Shown: positions 21,979 to 33,213 of the stretch, in pieces
How the letters are laid out: each line of letters opens with the position of its first letter
How positions within the stretch are numbered: the first letter of the stretch is position 1
NCBI GenBank assembly: GCA_948474755.1
Contig: CAOLHI010002149.1
Span: 1 to 64,000 of the forward strand
Source: Ctenosaura bakeri
Taxonomy: Eukaryota; Chordata; Lepidosauria; Squamata; Iguanidae
Direction of reading: 5' to 3'
Length of the DNA: 64,000 nucleotides
The notes under the pieces: generated by a model
Databases searched by the model: none
What the model was told of the DNA's origin: nothing
What the model saw: the letters and a program-made list of their open reading frames with translations, nothing else
Translations under genes and position numbers: made by a program

Positions 21979-23115
21979 ACTTCACTAAAACTTCAAAACT
22001 TTATTGAAAACATATAAAATAAAAATGCATACTTTGAACACTATTCTGCCATACTTTGAACACTATTCTGCCATATGATTTAAAATCATCCAAAGGCCTG
22101 TCTACAAAGGTGTTAATTTGCCAGGGGAACAAGAGCAGGGAGGAGGCTAACTAGACCTCCTGTGGGAAGGAGTTCCACAGTCTTCCTGGGATGGTGCAGG
22201 AGGCCTGGAGAAACACAGAGTTTTGATTTCAGATTGCCACAACACAGCTGCAGAAAACAAGCTAATAAAATGTGAGCTGAGAAAGAATGGGATTCTTTTC
22301 AAGCTGATTTTACTGAAGCCATATGTGCCAATCTGCAACAGGTAAGATAAACAGCAGCTGCCTCCAGAATCCCTTACTGAGAATGTGTGAACAGCAAAAC
22401 AGAGAGAAAAGGGGAGAGAATATACACCTGCCTCCCCAGCTACCAGTGGCATATCCAGGCTAAACAGCACCTAGGCCAAGCGTGGAAGTTGCATCCCTGC
22501 CTTCTAATCCCTACTTTCATCCCACCCCTGCATGCACAGCTTTTTTGTGCCACCCTGGCATTGATGCCAGGGGCACATTCCTAATTTGCCCCACCCTGGA
22601 TACGACTCTGCCAGCAACCTCCCAGGACACTGAAATGAAATTATAAGAAAACTGGAAGCTGGTAAAAGAAAAGAAAAGAATCTCTGGATCTATTTTGCAA
22701 GAAGCTTTCAAACGGTTTCTAGATTGTTTAAAATAGTTTTGTTTCCTCAGGCAAGGTTTATCTGATTTGGTTGTTTCCTTTTACACGTGCAAATTGCTAA
22801 TTTCTGAATCAAAAGTTTGCTGAAACATAGTGGCAGAGCTTGGAGCGTGTGGAGTGGGGGCCGGGGGGGGCTATGGCACGAGGGATGTGGCCACTGTGCC
22901 CGTGGGCATGGCTGTGGGGGCATGGCCAGAGCATGTGGGAGGCATGGCTACGGGCCAGGATGCCCCAAAAACACTGCTGCCCAGGACGAATCACCCCCTG
23001 TGATACTGAAATGTAGAACTCCAGTATGTGAAACTGGAATGTACATTCCCGTACGTGATTAATATTAATCTTTGCTGCCACCACCCACTGAATTATGAAT
23101 TACAGGACAGTACAG
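21979..23115. other. Non-coding stretch
   Basis: Around 22045-22080 a 24-bp tandem duplication (ATACTTTGAACACTATTCTGCC, twice) is visible. 22840-22990 is G-rich (GGGGGCCGGGGGGG, repeated GGCATGGC) with a repeated GGGCATGGC pattern on both sides. No supported gene. Confidence 0.4.
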
Positions 23116-23123
23116 TGGGACGC

Positions 23124-24021
23124 TGTCCCTTCCCCCACCTCTGGATGGGGAGTTCTATCTAGCGTTGGCGTGGGAAGGAGAGAAACAGGGTCTTTTACAG
23201 AAAGTATTTATTCAAGGCATGCAAATGAACAAGGCAACAACACACATGGGAGACTCCCCTCTCCCAGGCACGCTTAGTTACAAGTAGTTACAAAAACAAC
23301 AGATATAAAAGCACAGATACATTCTTTAGATCAGCCAGCCTCCAAAATAACAGAAAAGTTACTGGAGCCCTGGTGGCGCAGTGGTTAAATGCCAGTATTG
23401 CAAGTCACAAACCACAAGGTTGTGAGTTCGATCCTGCCGGGCTCCAAGGTTGACTCAGCCTTCCATCCTTCCGCAGGTCGGTAAAATGAGTACCCAGCTT
23501 GTTGGGGGCATCTATAGAAATGTTTTGAAATACATGCTAGTTGTTCGCCGCCTCGATCCATATGGAGAGGCGGGATACAAATAAATAAATAAAATAATAA
23601 AAATAAAATAAAAGTCCCTAACATGACTAGATAACTATTTCTAGTTACTCACATTGGTTCACATGCTTAGATGTTCTAAGATGAAGAAGCCAGGAGGCGA
23701 GGCGAGGCCTACAGCCTGCTACTGGCACAGAACCCCCCTCCAGGAGGTTCCTGGGTTGTTCTTCTTTGTTATCCCTTTGTTATCTCTCTGCCACATGGCC
23801 TTCCAAGAAGTTTTATAACTTCCCCTTGGAAGTATCTCGAAGCATCCTGAAGATGCTCACCTCTTACCTTTTGACTGGTCAGTGCTGACCCACATGACCC
23901 ATGATGCTGAGCCACACTAAAATGTAATCTAATCCCAACACCTTATTAACCCTTGGTTTACCTGAAGAGGGAAGTGTCCCCCTTTAGCTAAGTCTAGATA
24001 ATGGGAAGCCCCATTATCACA
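23124..24021 (-). mobile_element. Ty3/gypsy-like LTR, reverse strand, split by a SINE
   Basis: Read on the minus strand, a purine tract (GGGGGGCG) precedes TGTGATAATGG at 24021, the expected order of polypurine tract then 3' LTR start. The LTR runs left to about 23124 (plus-strand TGTCCC). A reverse poly(A)-like TTTATTC lies near 23207. The RNase H coding fragment lies directly upstream in the sense direction. The left boundary is approximate because no target duplication can be checked. Confidence 0.6.
23364..23610 (+). mobile_element. tRNA-derived SINE inserted in the gypsy-like LTR
   Basis: Same family as 19504. A box TGGCGCAGTGG and B-box GAGTTCGATCC are present, tail CCATATGGAGAGGCGGGATAC followed by (AAATAAAAT)n. 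It has a short internal duplication (GCAAGTCACAAACCACAAGG) in the tRNA-like head. Flanks AAAAGT/AAAAGT may be a partial target duplication. Confidence 0.85.
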
Positions 24022-24186
24022 CGCCCCCCAAATCTCAGACGGTCTGGAAACAGGTGAAGGCTGGAGCCACACCGGCTGGGATTTCATCCTGGGACCTAAG
24101 AAAGGAAAAGTCAGAGAATATATGCAAACACACAACGGTACAGGTTAACCATATTATCAATAACAGACATGTAAAGCTCATCCCTC

Positions 24187-24466
24187 TTAACCTCCCTCCA
24201 GTTCTTTGCATGACAAGGAGTCTGCAGCCACATTGGAACTTCCAGCCACATGTTGAATGTCGAAGTCAAAGTCTTGCAGGGACAGACTCCATCGGAGTAG
24301 CTTCTTGTTGGCTCCCCGGACTGTATGGAGCCATCGGAGGGCAGCATGATCAGTCTGGAGAGTGAAGCGACGTCCCCAGACATATGGTCTCAGCTTCTCT
24401 AGCGCATACACAATGGCATAGCATTCCTTCTCTGGAATGGACCAATTGGACTCCCTGCTGAAACAT
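24187..24466 (-). pseudogene. Ty3/gypsy-like RNase H domain fragment
   Basis: Reverse-strand translation gives IPEKECYAIVYALEKLRPY, then TDHAALRWL and HVAGSSNVAADSLS. This is the order and spacing of the RNase H part of a Ty3/gypsy-type Pol polyprotein, where the TDH aspartate is a catalytic carboxylate and N-AADSLS the C-terminal motif. About 92 codons remain open, with integrase absent. The fragment ends abruptly at a (CTAT)n tract at 24475. It is the coding remnant of the element whose LTR lies to the left. Confidence 0.85.
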
Positions 24467-24474
24467 ATCGACGT

Positions 24475-24515
24475 TCTATCTGTCTGTCTAGCTATCTATT
24501 TGTCCATCTATCCAT
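24475..24515. repeat. (CTAT/CTGT)n imperfect microsatellite
   Basis: CTATCTGTCTGTCTAGCTATC...CATCTATCCATCC. It marks the right edge of the gypsy fragment. Confidence 0.8.
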
Positions 24516-25337
24516 CCCTTTTCCTTCCATTTTATTTCTGCCTCTGGTACTAAATTTTCTGTTGTAGTAGGAGGAGAAAAGAGAAACTGAGGCATTTGAA
24601 GAAAATGCAGGATGACAGGATTATTCAAGACTATCCCTCCCAAATTGGGACAGTTGGAGGGCATGTAACAAGCAAGGAATTAATGCAGTGGCTGCAAGAC
24701 TCTTAAATATGGCCTTTAGTACAGTTGGTAGCTTCAGGCTTCATAAAAGCATTCTTGTATAATATTCTGCAGCTTGTTTTGTATAGGAGGTCAGCTTGTA
24801 CTATCATAATGATCTCTCCCAGCTATAAAATCTATAACACAGGCTGTAAAGTTTGACACTGCGATTCCAGCTTCTAGGCCATAACTTTGAGTTCCCATTA
24901 AGAAATGTTCAGACAATCTGTCTGTTTAAAGTGATGTTTTCAGCAGGAAAAAAAAGTTCCACTTTTTCTCTCATATCAAATCTTCTGCTCTTGCAAGAAT
25001 TTCCATCCTTTATGATCGAATACCATCTCTCTATTTTAGTTGCACTGCTAGTATGTTCCAGAAAACACTAATCTCTGATTTTTCACAATACATTTTGTGC
25101 ACGCACCTTATGAGCCAAATGAAAGAAAAGCTGTCGGTTGGAAGCAAAATATTTATTGCAGAAAAACCCAACTGGAGGCAATCGTTGGGAAATATAAATT
25201 CGTATCTTTGTGGACAGAGAAACTGTAGCATCACATGGATACGAAGGCTTGCTTTTGTTACGTTATTTTTTAAAGAGGTGCCTGTAAAATGTTTAATGCC
25301 TCAGAAACACTTCAGTTGGGCTGCAAAGGTAGGTTTG
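24516..25337. other. Non-coding stretch
   Basis: A+T-rich unassigned sequence with no motif-bearing frame. It leads into the CR1 piece at 25338. Confidence 0.35.
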
Positions 25338-25742
25338 GGGAGGATAGACTTAGAGAGCTGGGTATGTTTAGTCTGCAGAAGAGAAGGTTAAGAGGGGACA
25401 TGAGAGCCATGTTTAAATATTTGAAGGGATGCCATGTAGAGGAGGGAGTGGGCTTGTTTTCTGCTACTCCGGAGACCAGGACAAGGAGCAGTGGATTCAA
25501 GCTGCAGGAAAGGAGATTCCACCTGAACCTCAGGAAGAACTTCCTGATGGTCAGGGCTGTCCAGCAGTGGAATCTGCTGCCTCCATGGCATGTAGTGGAG
25601 TCTCCTTCCTTGGAGGTTTTTAAGCAGAGGCTGGATGGCCATCTGTCGGGAGTGCTTTCAGAGTGTTCCTGCATGGCAGGGGGTTGGATTGGATGGCCCC
25701 TGGGGTCTCTTCCAACTCTACATTTCTATGATTCTATGATTC
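25338..25742 (+). mobile_element. CR1 LINE 3' end
   Basis: It begins at GAGGATAGACTTAGAGAGC in the ORF2 C-terminus and remains open for about 115 codons ([37 protein letters not shown]). It ends at ATTTCTATGATTCTATGATTC. The low divergence suggests recent insertion. Confidence 0.92.
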
Positions 25743-26135
25743 AGAAGAAGCAAATACAGGAGATCACCCAATGGAATATGAGGAAAAAAAGAAAGTGCCT
25801 CCTCCTATTTTCTGAGCATCTACTAAAAACAAAACAAAACCAGCCTTGTTTTGCGCCTGGTTCTCTAGCTTATTGTCAGTCCAGCAAGTGGAATTGTTAC
25901 CACACCCTACACCCTCCATCCTGTGGGAAGTTCTATTTTCATCACTGGACACATTTATGACTGAAAAACAAGATCGAAGTCACACTGACTAGAAAGCATG
26001 TTGCCAGGTCATGTTGACCTGAGACATCACCAGGCCATATATTCAGAGAGAATATGGTGGGAAATCCTGAGGCTGATGGGTTTATACTAATCTTTTCAAC
26101 CCCTCAGACTCTTTGCACTTCTGAATATAATGGAG

Positions 26136-26190
26136 GGTAAACTGCCCAGGTGAAGTGATCAGAGACCATCCCTTGATCTCACCCTACAGA
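26136..26190. repeat. 55-bp direct repeat, left copy, abutting LTR
   Basis: Matches 27063-27117 at 50 of 55 positions by eye (CAGGTGAAGTGATCAGAGA shared). Its right end is exactly the first base before the LTR. Confidence 0.9.
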
Positions 26191-27062
26191 TGTTACCCTG
26201 TATGTTGGGGGTCCCGGGAGGGGCGCCCAAATTACCAAATAAAACACAAGATGGGGGAAATTAGACTCAAGCACTCTCTTAAGCTAACGAGAGGCAGCGT
26301 AACTTTAGCTGGGATCTTTTACCCTATGTCTACAGCATCAGGTCAGAGAGCGGTTAGACAAGTTCTAATGCAACAAATAATATTTTTATTGGGAACAAAC
26401 AACATGAAAGACACGACATACACTAACTAACTGAGGAATAGAAATGAAGAGTTTCGGGGGAATGGGTAATACGACACCTTTTCTTGTAGTCCTGGAGAGG
26501 AGTGGAGGTTGCAGGGAAGAAAGCTCAATGTGGTTCGCTGAGGGGAGCTTGTCAGACCGAACGGCAGCAAGGCAGCATGGAAGTCCAGAGAGAGACGAGG
26601 AAGGCTCAGAATTGGGGACTTTTTATAGGGTGGATTTTACCTACAGGCCATGCCATGCTCAGTGAGAACAAAGGAAATTTAGAGCGGAACAAAGGCGTTG
26701 GAAAAGGTCAGGTTTTACATGATGAGCTTAGCACTGGATGACAATAGTATGGCCAGCATGCAAATGGCCCAACATAAAGGAATGGCTCAGCACTCGGACA
26801 GGCATCTTTGTGTAAAGTTGCGCTGAGCAAGGCAGGTTTGCAAGAAGGAATGGTCCCTGAAGCATCGGAGAGGCATTAAGTTGCCTGCCTGAATGAGGTT
26901 TGGATTGTACAACCATTAACAGCCGTGCCTATTACGTGCTTGTCCGGTGGCCCTTGCAAACACATGGAGTAGGGTGGCAGAGAAAGGTCACATAAAGGCC
27001 AAATTATTTGATATCAAGAGATATCTAGTGCTCTCACCAGACATAGCATAACCGTGGTAACA
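26191..27062 (-). mobile_element. Solo LTR, ERV-like, subfamily 1, reverse strand
   Basis: Plus-strand TGTTACCCTG...GGTAACA. The reverse complement starts TGTTACCACGG and contains the GAGAGCACTAGATATC block shared with 1342. No 4-bp duplication is present (CAGA on the left, GGTG on the right). The LTR is instead bounded precisely on both sides by the 55-bp repeat. Frames inside (26444-26741) are not genes. Confidence 0.88.
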
Positions 27063-27117
27063 GGTGAACTGCACAGGTGAAGTGATCAGAGACTATCCCC
27101 TGATCTTACCCTACAGA
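27063..27117. repeat. 55-bp direct repeat, right copy, abutting LTR
   Basis: It starts at the first base after the LTR and ends CCCTACAGA, the same last bases as the left copy. Five substitutions separate the two. Confidence 0.9.
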
Positions 27118-27774
27118 GATCCTTCCTATACTCCCCTACCTGACCAACCATTAAGAGACTGTCATGAATCCCATCAATGTCATGTCACTGCAGAGTAAAG
27201 CAATCAGCCCATTCCACACTCCTTGGTCAATCCCAGGGGAAAGCCACCACAGCTTTGTCAACACCGCTCCCCAGGGTATGAAATGGAATATAAAAAACAT
27301 TGCTTCAACCTCAACAAATTGTAGTACCTGGATACAATACGTGGCTCCCAGACTGCTGTTCGTCCTTGCTACCCTCAGACACTATCTGAGCCCCCCCGCT
27401 TCAACCTTCTTCTTCAGGATTTATAACCATCACTCTCTTCACCTCAGTCTCTCCCTCTATCCAACCTTTCATGTCTTGCTCTCAGATAGCCTTATAAGGT
27501 TCATGGCAGTATCTGATTTCTCATCTGTTTGTCAATTCCCAATAAAATACCCTATTTAACTTTTAACTGCCGTTCTCTCTACATTACTGCTGGTATATGC
27601 AGATGAAAAGATCCTGCTGTTACCCTCCTCTCGCAGCCCTCCTTTGAGGGACAACGCCCCCAAATTCTAAGGCAATGCTAGCATTGAGGGTGGACCCCAA
27701 CATCTTCCATCTCTTAGGGTAACAGAGAGAGATTTTCAGCTCCAGAAATTTTGTCGCTACATAGTCTATTGGAA
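27118..27774 (+). other. Possible degenerate LTR-like stretch
   Basis: It contains AATAAA at 27541-27546 followed by a CTGCTGTTACCCTCCTCTCGC segment, comparable with the 3' parts of the solo LTRs. Inverted termini and target duplication are not found. A 131-codon forward frame (27164-27559) has no recognisable motif. No gene called. Confidence 0.25.
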
Positions 27775-27988
27775 TAGAATCATAGAATTGTAGAATCATA
27801 GAGTTGGAAGAGTCCCCAGGGGCCATCGAGTCCAACCCCCTGCTATGCAGGAACACCCATCAAAACATTCCCAACAGATGGCCATCCAGCCTCTGCTTAA
27901 AAACCTCCAAAGAAGAACTTCCTGACAGTCAGGGCTGTCCGGCAGTGGAATATGCTGCCTCAATGGATTGCGGTAGAGTATCCTTCTC
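27775..27988 (-). mobile_element. CR1 3' end with an inverted 5' segment
   Basis: 27775-27913 is CR1 in reverse (tail to TTAAAAACCTCCAAAG). 27914-27988 is the adjacent CR1 segment in forward orientation (GAAGAACTTCCTGACAGTC...GAGTATCCTTCT). The order fits 5' inversion during target-primed reverse transcription. Confidence 0.75.
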
Positions 27989-28196
27989 ATAGAATCATAG
28001 AATCATAGAAATGTAGAGTTGGAAGAGACCCCAGGAGCCATCCAGTCCAACCCCCTGCCATGCAGGAACACCCATCAAAGCATTCCCAACAGATGGCCAT
28101 CCAGCCTCTGCTTAAAAACCTCCAAGGAAGGAGACTCCACTACACTCCAAGGCAGCAGATTCCACTGCCGGACAGCCCTGACCATCAGGAAGTAGG
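27989..28196 (-). mobile_element. CR1 LINE 3' end
   Basis: A second reverse CR1 immediately follows (ATAGAATCATAGAATCATAG...ACCATCAGGAAGT), strongly 5' truncated at the codons for VRAVRQW. Confidence 0.88.
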
Positions 28197-28231
28197 CTTA
28201 ATCAACATACATAAACTGAAATGTATTATGA

Positions 28232-28835
28232 CAGTGGTTCTCAAACTTTTTACCCCTTTGACACCCTTTACATCTATGTGAGGACGTTGCATCCCTCCAG
28301 CTCCACATTGCATCCCATGTCCTATTCTACACCTCTCTTTTCCTCTTTCTCTCTCCAGGTTCCTCATGCTGGACACAGCTCCATCTTAACACTGAGCTCT
28401 CACACTCTCTGCTTTCTCTCTTCACTTCCCTCCTATTTCCCTCCTTCCTACCCTCATGGTCCCTAAAGGACATATGCTTGCTGCACCAATGGCACAATGT
28501 TTGGAGAAGCAAGTGCAACAAGAAGCTAGTGAGTGGGAAAAGCATATAAAAAAGGAAACCAATTTTTGCAATGTCTGGGGTCAGAGGAAGGCATAATGGG
28601 GGAAAACTCTTTGTGTCACTCTTTTTCTGAGACCAGTCAATCCTCAACACACACACGCACGCGCACACATGTACACCTTTCCTTATCACATTTGCCGTAC
28701 TTGCAGGCTGACCTTTCTTCGTACGTCTCTGAGCACATTTGCAGTACTTGTAGGGTGACTTTTCCTGCACCTCCCCTAGAGCATCCATCACATCATCTCC
28801 CTTGGGGGTCTCAGCCCACACTTTGAGAATCACTG
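28232..28835. mobile_element. hAT-like non-autonomous element
   Basis: Termini CAGTGGTTCTCAAACTTTT and CACTTTGAGAATCACTG are inverted repeats of the hAT type. The 8-bp flanks do not match, so the boundaries rest on the termini alone. The interior has no transposase. It includes a CACACACACGCACGCGC tract near 28650. Confidence 0.6.
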
Positions 28836-29512
28836 CACTAACTTATTGTCAGTCCAGGAAATGGAATGAGATTTTCAGATCCAGACATTTCTGCTGCTAG
28901 ATATCATTTTGGTTATGTATAGGCTTTAAGCAGTGTACACAAATTGAAAGGTGTTATGATGTTTCATGTAGTTGCTATGACATAATTGTGCGTTGCCCTT
29001 TTGATTTTTAATTTGACATTTCTGTTTGTATTTGTTTTCGTGCGGCCCCTGAAGAAGGCCATTGAAATAGAAATATATGCCAAAATACATTGGGCTTATT
29101 CTAAAATCTTGGAGAGAAACCTCCCTTTTTTCCTTGCAAACCTGAATTTAGGAAACTGTAAGTCCAGTTTACAATGTCATAAGTGCTAAACAGGATGTCA
29201 GCACAAAAGAAGTCACGTGTTTCTCCGGACAGCAGGATTCCTCTGAACATTTTGGGATATTTTCAAATATCTTAAAAGTGGTCCCACTTAGGGAGAAAGA
29301 TAGCATATAACTATAATAAATAAACAAACAAACAAGTAAATATTTCAATATTGAAAGAAAATGGCCTCAAAGCATCATTGCTCTTTTTTCCTTCCCAACA
29401 GGATTTTCGGACTGTTGGGAAACCATTTTCCAACTCGGAAACAAATAACAGAGAACTTTTTTTTCCCATTCCTACTTCATGGGCAAATAGTTATGCAACA
29501 CCACCTCGTTAG
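28836..29512. other. Non-coding stretch
   Basis: 28845-28900 repeats phrases seen near 25870 and 27725 (TTATTGTCAGTCCAGGAAATGG; GAGATTTTCAG). The rest is unassigned, ending before a CR1 tail. Confidence 0.3.
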
Positions 29513-29569
29513 TAGACTTGGCGGTCTTTGTGGTCTCTTCCAGCTCTATGATTCCGTGATTCTATGATG
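29513..29569 (+). mobile_element. CR1 3' terminal fragment
   Basis: GGTCTTTGTGGTCTCTTCCAGC and the tail CTATGATTCCGTGATTCTATG. Confidence 0.75.
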
Positions 29570-29664
29570 CAAAATGCACATATTCAACTGTATAAGCAAG
29601 ACACAAGGCACATCCATGCACAAGGCGCAGTGGGTAACAGTTTGCATCCATGCACAGTACACAT

Positions 29665-30576
29665 TGTTACTCCACTGGAAAAACCCTATCCCGGAGTCTA
29701 CAATTTTGATAGTAAAATATAATTCAATGTGCCTGAGAGGTCACCCAGATGGGCACGTAGGCAGCAATGGTCGAATGACCGAAAACCAGGTCAGGTCAGT
29801 AAAATCCCCAGTCATGTAGCCCCAGGAGACCTCAAGGTGTGTAAACCCACAATAAACAAAGGGTCCTCAGCCCCTGAAAAGCCGACTTACGGGGATTAGC
29901 ATGTCTGCCCCAAGTTGAGCAAATATCCTATCAGGTGAGGACCATTTACATGAAGTCACACCACAACCAAATGCAGCCGAAGATCCTAAGACTTTGGCAA
30001 CACCTTGCAATCCCATCACACAAAGGAAATTGCCATGGTGGAGCTTTGTCATCACTCCAACACCCATTGTTCTCCCCAGGAAAGGATTAGTCCTCCAGGT
30101 ACTTTTTCTGCTTCAAATAGTCCCAGTTTTTGAGCAGTTCTTTGGATCACCCCTGGTCATCCCAGCAGACCATTGCTCCGTCCGTTGAGTGATCCCCTCA
30201 GCCCTCTCCATGCTGAGCCCCACTTCTCCACTGTTTTTCCCGGACCAAGGACTTCAGGACAAAGGTGCAGTATCACCCCAGCTACACCCTTTCAATATTC
30301 CCCTATGCAGTTTCCTCTCTTTTGCTTCTTAATAGGTCTTGAGTGAGTGTGTGAGTGATTGCGTTGCTGCGTGAGACTTTCCTTCAATAAAATTATTGAT
30401 TGGACATTCTTGTTTGGTTTTTGGCTTGGCCTGATCCCGTAAAAACTGGGTAAAAGATCCCGCTAGGTTACCTTGCCTCTCGCATTGCTATTGCTTGTGC
30501 TCTGGCCGGTTTCCATTCCCTATCACGTGGAGCATACTGAGGTGTCCCCCAAGGGACCCCAGAAATCAGGGCAGCA
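29665..30576 (+). mobile_element. Solo LTR, ERV-like, subfamily 3
   Basis: TGTTACTCCACTGG...CAGGGCAGCA with a perfect 4-bp duplication ACAT (29661-29664 and 30577-30580). AATAAA lies at 30386-30391. The upstream part (GAGAGGTCACCCAGATGGGCAC) is shared with the reverse copy at 37144, and the 3' end is related to the other LTRs here. Confidence 0.88.
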
Positions 30577-31386
30577 ACATCCTTCTGCTGAATGCCAATG
30601 TTGCACAACTGATCATGCACTCAAAGTACAACTGGAATGCCCAAAAAAGGCACATGTGTCTCCACATGTGCCTGCACACACAATAGCACCAAATGTACAA
30701 CTCTACTTTTTTCAACCTTGCACTTAAACCAAACATTCCACACTTCATAAAAGTGTCCAACTACTTTGGTAAAGGAACCGATGCATACATAAGACACCAA
30801 TAGGATGCCTTAACCAATTGACTTAAGCCAAGCATTCAGCATTAATTTGATTCTAGAATCAAATCATTAACTAATAATTAATTAATAATTAATTAATTAT
30901 ACAAGAGAAATAGCCAACAGTGTTTATATTTCTCAGCTGGTTATTTAATAAAGGTGAACAGCCATATAAATCCTTGTTAATTCATACTCAGATCAAAGTA
31001 GAATAATTCAGTTCATTCCAAGGTTAACAGATTTTAAAAGTGGAAAAGGCAGCTTGGGGGGCGGTCTTCTTTGCATTCAGGTGGTCCTCCCAGATCCCAC
31101 ACCTGACATCACATAGAGGGTCCTCATCTATCCCAGGAAACTGAATTTTAAAGTTCTTTATCTTGGGGGTGTTGCTGAGATCCACACAGAATTTAGTAAG
31201 GACAAGGAGTGATTAAAGAGATGGTATTATAATAGAGGTAGAAAAGCAAAACAAGAGAAGTGATTTGGAGTGATTTGAAAAATGGGTTTTTCAGAATTTA
31301 CCCAGTTGCTTCTTTCTTTTTCAGGCTCAACACAAAGACAAAATTAGATGAGCAAAGTCATCAGTGGCATTTTTGGCTACATTCTG
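30577..31386. other. Non-coding stretch
   Basis: A run of TTAATTAATAATTAATTAAT lies at 30870-30900. Nothing else is recognised. Confidence 0.35.
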
Positions 31387-31564
31387 GGCCATTTCTGCAC
31401 TAGCCTGTTATAGCGCAATGATTCCACTTTCAACATCCTCTTCAATCTTGGGGTTTGCAGTTGAGGGGGGCCGGCCAGCACCTCCCAAAACTGCAAATGC
31501 CAGGATTCCAGAGGATTTTGAAAGTGGAATCATTGCCCTATAACAGGCTAGTGCGGAAATGGCC
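31387..31564. mobile_element. MITE-A copy (178 bp, TSD CTG)
   Basis: GGCCATTTCTGCACTAGCC ... GGCTAGTGCGGAAATGGCC, flanked by CTG at 31384-31386 and 31565-31567. Confidence 0.93.
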
Positions 31565-31963
31565 CTGGTGGGGGTACAAGTGCAGTCTTTTGACTTAAAC
31601 TTAAATTGCAAATTGACATAAACATAAAAGTTAAATTCCAACCCCCTTCTACTGTAGAAGCAGTTGAATAAGATTTTCTGGCTCATTAACAATTAACTAA
31701 TCACACTCACCATTTTTTCTAATTTTCCTATCTCTGCAATCACTTTCAAACTTAAGGTTTCCGTATATTCACCACTTTTTTAAAAAATAATCCCATCAAA
31801 AATGTGTATCCAAGAAAACATTGATTCAGTGCTTCATTTCCCTGCACCAGTAAAATCACGGTTTAATCATGGAAAACTGGAAAGGAGAAAGACATCAAGA
31901 TTGTCACAAGAAACAGCCAATCCGGGCCCACCACAGCCTTTTGACTGTGAACAATAACACTAA

Positions 31964-32165
31964 GGCCATTTCCACACTAGACTGTTATAGTGCTATTATT
32001 CTGCTTTCAACATTCTATGGAATCCTGGGGTTTGCAGTTTAGGGAGGAGCATTTAGACTTCTCAGCCAGAGAGCTCTTTGGCCCCAGGAAACTACAAACC
32101 TCAGAATTCCACAGGATGCTGAAAGTGGAATAATGCCACTATAACAGTGTAGTGCAGAAATGGCC
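31964..32165. mobile_element. MITE-A long-form copy (202 bp, TSD TAA)
   Basis: Complete, with the CTCAGCCAGAGAGCTC centre. TAA flanks at 31961-31963 and 32166-32168, within a wider CTAAG on both sides. Confidence 0.94.
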
Positions 32166-32554
32166 TAAGCATGGATTTCTACACAAGAATTTATAGTCTG
32201 TATCTTCAGTGAATCTCACGGTATTCCACCTGAAAATCTAAACTCTGCAATATTTGTGCAAAACAACACAACATATTCAACAAGAGGAGAATAAAATTAA
32301 GAGGAAGGAGTATTCAGTCAGGTGAAAACACAATGACTGGCAATGCCAGGGCAAATAAATAGGTTTTAACGGAGGGCCGAAAGGACGGCCACCACGTTGA
32401 CAGGAACTTCCCTCCCAAGAGAGACCGTTCCATTAAGAGGAGCCGGTGTGTCTGATCAAAATAAAGTGACTGTGGTCATTTCACAGCAGGTCCACTGCTT
32501 TCAAATTATGCATATCCGGATGCCTCAAAGTATGTGTTCTATCAGCAGCTGTGT

Positions 32555-32725
32555 TGTTGTTCTCTGCTGTCAAGTTGACTCTGACTAATGACAACCGTCT
32601 CCTGGGGTTTTCTTGGCAAGATTTCTTCCAAGGAGGTTGGCGGTCGTTTTTCTCTAAGGCTGGGAAAGGGTGACTTGCCCAAGGTCACCCCATGGGTTTC
32701 CATGGCTGAACAGAAATGCAAACCC
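32555..32725 (-). mobile_element. tRNA-related SINE, reverse
   Basis: GTTCTCTGCTGTCAAGTTGAC, GGGGTTTTCTTGGCAAGATTT and CCATGGGTTTCCATGGC match the complement of the SINE at 47243. The tail is to the left. Confidence 0.65.
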
Positions 32726-32727
32726 TA

Positions 32728-33202
32728 GACCCTTTTCACACGGGGCTAAAAAAACGGTGTAGAGCAACCTCCGCGGAGGTCGTCTACACCATAACGTGGA
32801 TTGGGGTGGATTACTTTAGAGTAAATCCACACCCCAATCCACGTAGGGGCGACTGGAAGAGGCGCCACCCGCGCTTTTGTAAAATCACTTGTCCTGTGGG
32901 TTTTAAAAGGTGAAGGGCATGCAGCCCCGTCCAGCCCCGTCTCAGCGCTGGTATAGATCTGCAGGTGTGCGCAAGGGCGTGCCTGCAGATCGCGCGGGGG
33001 GCGGGATTTCCAGCTGGCGAGCTTCTCTGACTGGCGGAGAGCCTCTGTCAGTCAGAAGCTGCCATTTTGGGTGCGGCCAGACACAGCGGACGCCGCCAAG
33101 TGTGGAGCGGCGAAACGGGCTGCTCCACGCAGCAACGGAATAAAGGTAAGCTCCATTTCCACGTGGAGCTGCCCGTTTCCCCGCCCGCATGTGAAAAGGG
33201 CC
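32728..33202. mobile_element. MITE-B copy 2 (475 bp, TSD CTA)
   Basis: Termini GACCCTTTTCACAC and ATGTGAAAAGGGCC are inverted. CTA flanks lie at 32725-32727 and 33203-33205. A strong internal hairpin lies at 32793-32845 (ACGTGGATTGGGGTGGATT and its complement). The remaining interior is CpG-rich. No transposase. Confidence 0.85.
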
Positions 33203-33213
33203 CTAGTCTCCTA

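Noticed and set aside
26444..26741. Short frames within the reverse LTR as retroviral accessory genes
   Set aside because: They fall inside LTR sequence with TATA and poly(A) elements. Sibling LTRs do not keep the frames.
28232..28835. A second SPIN element
   Set aside because: The ends begin CAGTGGTTCTCAAAC, but the subterminal sequence differs from SPIN and the 8-bp flanks do not match. Kept only as hAT-like.
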